Shown here: piece after piece, positions 5,721 through 9,981 of the stretch
Layout of the letters: each line of letters begins with the position of its first letter
How positions within the stretch are numbered: the first letter of the stretch is position 1
Origin: Caldifarciminota bacterium
Lineage (GTDB): Bacteria > Hydrothermota > Tepidihabitantia > Tepidihabitantales > Tepidihabitantaceae
Direction: 5' to 3'
NCBI GenBank assembly: GCA_016935775.1
Contig: JAFGQF010000217.1
Location: forward strand, 1 to 9,981
Length of the DNA: 9,981 bases
Notes under the pieces: generated by a model
The model's database searches: none
The model's input: only the letters and a program-made list of their open reading frames with translations
Told to the model about the DNA's origin: nothing
Translations under genes and position numbers: made by a program

Positions 5721-6074
5721 CGGGCAGAACTGAACGGTACCCGTATCCAGGGCTGAAGATGCTGTCGCTGGTCCGGAGCCGCGCCGGCCGGGAGTCTGTG
5801 AAAGTGGCCGGAGGGCGCGCCGGCAGCGCGTGGCGGCCCGGCGCCGGCGAGCAGCCATCCTGCCGGGCCGGGCTTCAGGCCGGGTTCTGCCCCGGGCGGG
5901 CATTTCCGTTCCGGGCGCGGGCCGGGCAGCGATACCGGGCCAGTCCGCGGTCCCGGGACCTGTCCGGCCGGGCGGCTGCAATGGTGAAGGTCCGGCCGAT
6001 AGAAACCGGGTCCGGGAGCCTCGCCGGTTTCCGACCGGGTGCCCGGTCGCGTGTTTGCTCGCCGGCGCGGCCGT

Positions 6075-6102
6075 TTGCCCGTGCCGGGCGAAGAGGTATG
6101 AT
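6075..6102 (+). promoter_or_regulatory. Putative promoter of the methyltransferase gene giving a leaderless mRNA
   Basis: TTGCCC at 6075-6080 (4 of 6), a 16-bp spacer, and TATGAT at 6097-6102 (5 of 6). Five bases (TGGCC) separate the -10 box from GTG at 6108. This copies the layout before scmD. An AAGAGG at 6091-6096 could instead be an SD for a TTG start at 6102, but that TTG overlaps the -10 box. Confidence 0.5.
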
Positions 6103-6107
6103 TGGCC

Positions 6108-7043
6108 GTGCCGTCGTTGCGCGACCTGCTGGACCGGAACCAGGTGGTGCTGGCCGAGGGCGCGATAATCGAGCGCGTCCGGCGCAACCCGCTGGTGCCG
6201 CTGAACCCGTTCGTGGCCGACGCGACGCTGGTGAGCGACCAGCGGGGGCGGTTGCTGCTGACGCGGCTGCACCGCGAGTACATTGACATCGCCCGCGACG
6301 CCGGCCTGCCGGCGCTGGTGCTCACCTCGACGTGGCGGGCGAGTCGCGAGCGGCTGGAACGGGCCGGGCTTCCGCTCTCGGTGAACGACGACTCGGCGAA
6401 GATGATGAACGAGGTTCGCAACTGGTACCGAGGGTACTCTTCGAGCATTGTCATCGGCGGGCTCATCGGGCCGAAGGGCGACGCTTACAAACCGGCGACC
6501 GCGCTGCCGGCCGATGCGGCGTACCGTTACCACAAGCCCCAGGTGGAAGCGCTGGCGTTCTCGGGCGTTGATTTCCTCATCGCTTCGACCCTGCCGGCGC
6601 TGACCGAGGCGCTGGGCATCGCCCGGGCGATGGCCGAGACCGGGATGCCTTACATCCTGAGTTTCATAACCCGGCCCGACGGCGCGCTGCTGGACGGGAA
6701 CCTGCTGGCGTCGGCCATCCGGGCCGTGGGCGAAGCGGCGCGGCCGCGGCCGCTCGGGGTGATGCTGAACTGCGTGCACCCGGAGACCGGCCGACAGGCG
6801 CTGGCCGGGCTCGCGGGAACGCCCGACCTCAGGCGCCAGGTCATCGGGCTGCAGGCGAACGCTTCGCGCCGGGCGCCCGGTCGGCTCGACGGCTCGGACG
6901 AGACCGATTCGGGCGACCCGGAGGAGTTCGGCCGGGAGATGGCGGCGTTGCGGCGCGACTACGGGTTGCGCATCCTGGGCGGGTGTTGCGGGACCGACGG
7001 CCGGCACATCCGGGCCGTGGCCGAGGCGCTCGCGCGGTCCTAG
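6108..7043 (+). CDS. Homocysteine S-methyltransferase family protein
   Basis: A 312-codon frame (311 residues plus stop) of the Pfam S-methyl_trans fold, a zinc-dependent barrel that moves a methyl group to homocysteine or a related thiol. Numbering from GTG 6108, the three zinc-binding Cys are C222 in LNCVHP and C293-C294 in GGCCGTD near the C-terminus, the classic arrangement. The N-terminal LAEGAIIERVRRN stands where other members have DGA and a catalytic-site Asp. Other family segments are TSTWRAS (about 70) and IGPKGDAYKP (about 125). The length is that of stand-alone enzymes (about 300 residues), with no cobalamin domain, so S-methylmethionine or a betaine-type donor is more likely than methylcobalamin; the donor is not shown. 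Start: GTG 6108 fits a leaderless promoter, and TTG 6102 adds two residues. The gene converges on a minus-strand gene and shares a CTAG stop with it. Confidence 0.9.
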   Translation: MPSLRDLLDRNQVVLAEGAIIERVRRNPLVPLNPFVADATLVSDQRGRLLLTRLHREYIDIARDAGLPALVLTSTWRASRERLERAGLPLSVNDDSAKMMNEVRNWYRGYSSSIVIGGLIGPKGDAYKPATALPADAAYRYHKPQVEALAFSGVDFLIASTLPALTEALGIARAMAETGMPYILSFITRPDGALLDGNLLASAIRAVGEAARPRPLGVMLNCVHPETGRQALAGLAGTPDLRRQVIGLQANASRRAPGRLDGSDETDSGDPEEFGREMAALRRDYGLRILGGCCGTDGRHIRAVAEALARS

Positions 7044-7918
7044 GAACGGGCGCCGGCCCGGCTGCGGCCGAGCCGGAGGAGCGGGCGCCTGCGCGGCTTG
7101 CTGCCGGGTTCGGGGCAGGGCCGGACGCGGGGCCGGAGGTCCGCGGCCTCCTGCTCGTCGAGCGCGAGGGCGCAGAGGAACCTCTCGATTCCGTCCTCGC
7201 GGAGCGACCAGTCGCCGTTGCTGATGACCAGGTGACCCCGGCCCGCCCACTCGCGCGCGAGCCGGTGGTCGCGCACCATTTCGTCGTAGACCCTGGTCGT
7301 GCCCAGCGGGCGAGAGGTGTCGGGGTCGAGCGCGAAGGCGACGATTGAGAGCGGGTAGGTGCGGGTGGTGACGAGCAGGCCGGGCGGCTGATCGTAGCGC
7401 GCGGGCAGGACCCGGACCGCGTTGATGTTGGCCGGGGCGAGCAGGTCGGCGGCGCGGTAGTCGCCGGTGAGGCCGAGCCGGTTGGCGACGACGCAGATGC
7501 CGACATTGCGCAGCCCGGTGTCATCGCCGGCGCTGACCGAGGTTATCATCCGGACGCGGAAGCTGGTTTCGTGCTGGACCGGGACGAGCTCGCGCAGCAG
7601 TATCCAGGCCATCACCGCACAGAGCCCGCCGCGCCGGAACTCGGGACGGACGCCGGTGTCCCAGAGGACTATCCCTTTGCCGGGTGGGTCGCGCTCGACC
7701 AGGCACTGGCCAACGCGACGCACGCCCGAGTCGAGCCGGCAGGCGGCGCGGTCGCCGCGGACCTCGGTCGCGACGCCGAACTCGGCGCCGGCGAAGCGGC
7801 CTTCGTTGACACGAATCCTGTCGTGGTCGAGCCAGTCGAATTTCGGGCCGATGGAAACCGGTTGCCACCACGGGGCAAGCAGGCCGGGCCGGGCAATGGT
7901 TGTGGTTGTTCCTGTCAC
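7040..7918 (-). CDS. Hypothetical protein with a GNAT-like segment
   Basis: A 292-residue cytosolic protein with no signal peptide or membrane helix. The clearest feature is VLWDTGVRPEFRRGGLCAVM at about residues 84-103, which has the (R/Q)-R-G-G pattern and following helix of acetyl-CoA-binding motif A in GNAT acetyltransferases. Further on, RNVGICVVANRLGL is placed where GNATs have their Asn-x-G segment. The second half (about 150-260) is not recognised, and the last 30 residues are very basic. The start is set by GGAGG at 7928-7924, 5 nt before GTG 7918; an in-frame GTG at 7924 overlaps that SD and is less likely. The gene has its own near-consensus promoter. No neighbour suggests a substrate. 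It could also be a fold related to but distinct from GNAT. Confidence 0.8.
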   Translation of the reverse strand: MTGTTTTIARPGLLAPWWQPVSIGPKFDWLDHDRIRVNEGRFAGAEFGVATEVRGDRAACRLDSGVRRVGQCLVERDPPGKGIVLWDTGVRPEFRRGGLCAVMAWILLRELVPVQHETSFRVRMITSVSAGDDTGLRNVGICVVANRLGLTGDYRAADLLAPANINAVRVLPARYDQPPGLLVTTRTYPLSIVAFALDPDTSRPLGTTRVYDEMVRDHRLAREWAGRGHLVISNGDWSLREDGIERFLCALALDEQEAADLRPRVRPCPEPGSKPRRRPLLRLGRSRAGARS

Positions 7919-7957
7919 TGTCACCTCCGTCCTAAGGGTACCCGCTGTAACGGCTGG

Positions 7958-7986
7958 ACAATAGGCGATTTTCCGGCGCCTGTCAA
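7958..7986 (-). promoter_or_regulatory. Near-consensus promoter of the GNAT-like gene
   Basis: Minus strand: TTGACA at 7986-7981, a 17-bp spacer and TATTGT at 7963-7958. The inferred start is near 7951, giving a leader of about 30 nt that carries GGACGGAGG. It is divergent from the promoter at 8007-8035. Confidence 0.75.
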
Positions 7987-8006
7987 GCGCCCGGGGAAAC
8001 CGCGCT

Positions 8007-8035
8007 TTGACTCGGGCCGGCCGCCGCGCTAGGCT
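8007..8035 (+). promoter_or_regulatory. Putative promoter of the membrane protein / pyr run
   Basis: TTGACT at 8007-8012, a 17-bp spacer and TAGGCT at 8030-8035 (a weak -10, 3 of 6). Transcription would begin near 8042-8043, at the ATG of the first gene. The TTG of this -35 box could be mistaken for an in-frame start codon. Confidence 0.45.
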
Positions 8036-8042
8036 GGGGGTG

Positions 8043-8666
8043 ATGGAAGAACACGACCGCGTCGAGCGCGAGATCGCGGAGTGGAGGCCGGGGCAGGAGG
8101 AGAAGTCAGAAGTCAGAAGTCAGAACGCTGCAGTCAGAAGTGGGACAGCGGAGGAAGGGACAGAGGGACAGACCACGGCGCTGGAGTGGCGGGTGCACCG
8201 GGCGCGGGAAACGCCGGGGCGGACGGTCGTCGCGCTGGTGCTGGTGGCGGCTTTCCTGGTGTTTTCGTTCCGGTTCTTCGGACCGCTGTTGGGGCTGGTG
8301 GCGCTGGCGGTGCTCGCCGCGGCACTGCACAGCTACTTCCTGCCGATAAGCTACCGGTTCGACACCGAGGGTATCCACGTGGACAAGCGGGCGTTCAGGT
8401 ACAGCTACGAGTGGGGCCAGTTCCGGCGCTGGTTTCGGACGACCGGCGGGGTGGTGGTGTCGCCGTTCTCGCGCCGGACATTTCTCGACAACTTCCGGGG
8501 CGTGCACCTGCTGTTGCCGCGCGAGCCCGGGCCGGTGCTCGAGTACCTGGAGCGGAAGATGCCGGGGCGCGATGCGCGGCCGCTTGACACCAATCGGCCC
8601 GCCACTACTATGACCGCTGAGGAACCAAGCGATGAAGCAGAAACCCCCGAAGCAGAAGAAGACTAG
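8043..8666 (+). CDS. Two-helix membrane protein, unknown function, with a nucleotide repeat tract
   Basis: A 207-residue protein. Residues 1-58 are charged and polar and include a stretch encoded by heptanucleotide repeats (EKSEVRSQNAAVRS, about 20-33). Two hydrophobic segments follow, about 61-79 and 81-99, with a very short turn, as in a hairpin membrane anchor. Residues 102-180 (ISYRFDTEGIHVDKRAF...EWGQFRRWFRT) resemble bacterial PH-like domains that follow two membrane helices; this is a loose resemblance. The C-terminus is acidic (EEPSDEAETPEAEED) and overlaps the next gene by 35 bp. The ATG at 8043 is preferred because an upstream in-frame TTG at 8007 lies within the promoter. GGGGGTGA directly precedes the ATG, too close to act as a normal SD. 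Function unknown. Confidence 0.75.
   Translation: MEEHDRVEREIAEWRPGQEEKSEVRSQNAAVRSGTAEEGTEGQTTALEWRVHRARETPGRTVVALVLVAAFLVFSFRFFGPLLGLVALAVLAAALHSYFLPISYRFDTEGIHVDKRAFRYSYEWGQFRRWFRTTGGVVVSPFSRRTFLDNFRGVHLLLPREPGPVLEYLERKMPGRDARPLDTNRPATTMTAEEPSDEAETPEAEED
8102..8143 (+). repeat. Heptanucleotide tandem repeat within a coding region
   Basis: Three exact copies of GAAGTCA (8102-8122) are followed by three decayed copies in the same 7-nt register: GAACGCT, GCAGTCA and GAAGTGG (8123-8143). The six units span 42 bp, so the frame is kept here, but loss or gain of one unit would shift it. GGGACAG then occurs three times at 8142-8171. Similar AGAAGTC tracts are, from memory, scattered in genomes of some uncultivated bacteria. 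Confidence 0.85.
8584..8611 (+). promoter_or_regulatory. Possible internal promoter ahead of the DUF3098-like gene and pyrRB
   Basis: TTGACA at 8584-8589 (perfect -35), a 16-bp spacer and TACTAT at 8606-8611 (4 of 6) lie in the last codons of the preceding gene. A start near 8618 would leave GAGGAA (8619-8624) as SD for the ATG at 8632. It would let the pyr genes be made apart from the two-helix membrane protein. Confidence 0.45.
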
Positions 8667-8874
8667 CCAGCCGGCGCCGGCCCGACCCGGGCCGAGGAAG
8701 CCGGAGCGCCCCCAGATAGCGCTGGGGAAGAAGAACTTCGTCATAATGGGCGCGGGCCTGGCGACAATCGTCGCCGGGTTCATCACCCTGGCCGGCGGCT
8801 CGATGACCCTCGCGCCGCTGCTGCTGGTGGTGGGCTACTGCGTCTTGATACCGGTCTCTCTGCTGGTCAAGTGA
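8632..8874 (+). CDS. Small membrane protein, DUF3098-like
   Basis: An 80-residue protein. Residues 1-33 are very basic and Pro-rich (KQKPPKQKK, then ARPGPRKPERP). GKKNFVIMGAGL begins the first helix (about 35-54), and TLAPLLLVVGYCVLIPVSLLV (59-79) forms the second. The order, length and the KNF...G...GG...TLAP pattern resemble DUF3098 proteins, small two-helix membrane proteins of unknown role. The start is supported by GAGGAA with a 7-nt gap to ATG. It overlaps the preceding gene by 35 bp in another frame, and its stop overlaps the pyrR start (GTGA). The N-terminal positive charge suggests the N-terminus stays in the cytoplasm. Confidence 0.85.
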   Translation: MKQKPPKQKKTSQPAPARPGPRKPERPQIALGKKNFVIMGAGLATIVAGFITLAGGSMTLAPLLLVVGYCVLIPVSLLVK

Positions 8875-9401
8875 AGAAGCGGATAGTCGACGGGGCCGAG
8901 GTCGGCCGGCTGGTCGCGACGCTGGCCGACGCCATCGCCGCACGCCACCAGGGCGAAAAGAACCTGGCGCTGGTCGGCATCCGGCGCCGGGGCGTGCCGC
9001 TGGCGCAGCGCCTGGCCGGCCTGCTCGCCGAGCGGGGCTGGACGGACATCCCGGTCGGTGCAATCGACATCACGCTTTACCGCGACGACCTGAAGCTGGT
9101 TGCCGAAACGCCGGTGGTGCGCGGCTCGGAAATCGGGTTCGACATCAACGGCCGGACCCTGGTGCTGGTGGACGACGTGCTCTACACCGGCCGGACGGTG
9201 CGCGCCGCGCTGACCGAGCTGCTGGATTTCGGCCGGCCGCGGGCAATCCGGCTGGCGGTGCTGGTTGACCGGGGACACCGCGAGCTGCCGATTGCCGCCG
9301 ACTTCTGCGGCCGGGCAATCGAAACCGGGCCGGACGACATCGTCGACATCTGCCTCTCGGAAGAGGACGGCGAGGACGGCGTGTACCTGACCCGCCGATG
9401 A
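8871..9401 (+). CDS. pyrR: PyrR, pyrimidine operon regulator / uracil phosphoribosyltransferase
   Basis: A 176-residue member of the type I phosphoribosyltransferase fold with the PRPP loop TLVLVDDVLYTGRT at 96-109, which has the two Asp of the PRPP motif. The segment GIRRRGVPLAQRLA at 36-49 and IDITLYRDDL at 65-74 are typical of PyrR. Known: PyrR binds UMP and pyr mRNA to cause attenuation in Gram-positives, and can make UMP from uracil and PRPP. It starts at GTG, overlapping the preceding stop as GTGA, without a visible SD, so translation is probably coupled. It overlaps pyrB by 4 bp (ATGA). No PyrR-type anti-antiterminator structure is evident in the short space before it, so any mRNA target here is unproven. 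Confidence 0.95.
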   Translation: MKKRIVDGAEVGRLVATLADAIAARHQGEKNLALVGIRRRGVPLAQRLAGLLAERGWTDIPVGAIDITLYRDDLKLVAETPVVRGSEIGFDINGRTLVLVDDVLYTGRTVRAALTELLDFGRPRAIRLAVLVDRGHRELPIAADFCGRAIETGPDDIVDICLSEEDGEDGVYLTRR

Positions 9402-9981
9402 TCTCTCGCCCCACGACCCGCAACCGCCGGGTCCGCAAGCCCGAGTTGCCGTTCCAGCTGCGGCACCTGCTGGGCATCGAGCCGCTGTCGGCGCGCGACA
9501 TCACCGCGATACTGGACCAGGCCGAGCAGTTCCGCGCGGTGCTCGACCGGCCGATACCGATCGTGCCGGCGCTGCGGGGCAAGACATTCGTCAACCTGTT
9601 CTTCGAGCCCTCGACCCGGACCGCGACCTCGTTCGGCCTGGCCGCGAGCCGGCTGTCGGCCCAGTGCGTCAACTTCTCGCTCACGGCCAGCTCGGTCTCG
9701 AAGGGCGAGACGTTGCTCGACACCGCCCGTAACATCGAGGCGATGGGCGTGGACGGGGTCATCATCCGCCACGCGCTGCCGGGCGCGGCCGATTTCCTGA
9801 GCCGGCGCATCAAAGGGTTCGTGGTCAACGCCGGCGACGGCTGCCACGAGCACCCGACCCAGGCGCTGCTCGACTCGTTCACCCTGCGCCGGAAGTTCGG
9901 CACCCTGAAGAACAAGCGGGTGCTGCTGGTGGGCGACATCGCCCACTCGCGGGTAGCCCGGTCGAACATCCTCTGCTTCTC
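9398..9981 (+). CDS. pyrB: PyrB, aspartate carbamoyltransferase catalytic chain (partial, right edge)
   Basis: The first 194 residues of the enzyme that joins carbamoyl phosphate and aspartate, the first committed step of pyrimidine synthesis. Seen: the carbamoyl-phosphate loop FFEPSTRT at 68-75; SVSKGETLLDT at 99-109, with the Lys that reaches into the neighbouring subunit; VIIRH at 121-125; HEHPTQ at 150-155; and GDIAHSRVARS at 179-189. These are all active-site motifs of ATCase rather than ornithine carbamoyltransferase. The loop continues TATSFG (75-80), where most ATCases have TRTSFE, so an Arg and a Glu are replaced. The N-terminus has an Arg-rich extension of about 20 residues before LLGIEPLS. 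The ATG overlaps the pyrR stop by 4 bp. The C-terminal aspartate domain is outside the window. Confidence 0.96.
   Translation, partial: MISRPTTRNRRVRKPELPFQLRHLLGIEPLSARDITAILDQAEQFRAVLDRPIPIVPALRGKTFVNLFFEPSTRTATSFGLAASRLSAQCVNFSLTASSVSKGETLLDTARNIEAMGVDGVIIRHALPGAADFLSRRIKGFVVNAGDGCHEHPTQALLDSFTLRRKFGTLKNKRVLLVGDIAHSRVARSNILCF

Larger units (their letters stand above)
5476..6074. other. About 600 bp without a credible gene
   Basis: Frames are open here on both strands, but the translations are rich in Arg, Pro, Ala and Gly, contain no domain I recognise, and lack SD-start pairs. The stretch holds a post-tRNA hairpin, a pair of inverted repeats at 5662-5720, and many short CCGGGC/GGCCGGG words between about 5770 and 6060. 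I see no insertion sequence ends, no CRISPR repeats and no second tRNA. Confidence 0.6.

Noticed and set aside
5486..6286. A 266-codon open plus-strand frame after the tRNA
   Set aside because: No SD, no domain, Arg/Gly/Ala/Pro-rich, and it runs out of frame into the methyltransferase gene.
5643..7250. A 535-codon open frame on the minus strand
   Set aside because: It is antisense to the homocysteine methyltransferase gene, whose zinc ligands and length are clear. Composition is typical of an antisense shadow.
8102..8143. A CRISPR-like array
   Set aside because: The units are 7 bp in direct tandem without spacers, inside an open reading frame.

Overview
The window is bacterial DNA of very high G+C, roughly two thirds by eye, with GC-rich third codon positions that open long meaningless frames opposite the real genes. 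Genes are tightly packed with 4- or 11-bp overlaps. Shine-Dalgarno sites fit a standard anti-SD, and the promoters fit a sigma70-like consensus (TTGAC-N16/17-TANNNT). No gene gives a firm taxonomic placement. The best guess is a GC-rich uncultivated lineage, possibly candidate-phylum type such as WOR-3-like, held at low confidence.

Region 1 (about 1-5333, minus strand) is a peptide-modification locus that I recognise as a SynChlorMet (Scm) type cassette. In transcription order it holds a PP-loop ATPase of the N-acetyl-sugar amidotransferase type, scmD (PqqD-like), a second PqqD-like protein, scmE and scmF (two radical SAM/SPASM enzymes), scmA (an 83-residue peptide with five evenly spaced Cys repeats, the likely substrate), and scmC (an HPr-kinase-like P-loop protein cut by the left edge). 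Three promoters are visible: one before the PP-loop gene, one at the scmD start codon, and one just before scmA. Inferred working: the PqqD-like proteins present the ScmA leader to the radical SAM enzymes, which modify the Cys-repeat core; ScmC and the PP-loop protein do further, unknown steps.

Region 2 (5402-6107) has a CAT-anticodon tRNA transcribed divergently from the cassette, then about 630 bp with no credible gene but several inverted repeats, one of them REP-like.

Region 3 (6108-7924) has a homocysteine S-methyltransferase family gene on plus and a GNAT-like hypothetical gene on minus. They converge and share the palindrome CTAG as both stop codons.

Region 4 (about 8007-9981, plus strand) is a four-gene run: a two-helix membrane protein with a heptanucleotide repeat tract inside it, an 80-residue DUF3098-like membrane protein, pyrR and pyrB (cut by the right edge). 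The last two belong to pyrimidine synthesis and its control.

Three start codons (scmD, the methyltransferase, the two-helix membrane protein) lie only 5-7 nt behind a -10 box, which suggests leaderless mRNAs alongside the SD-led genes.
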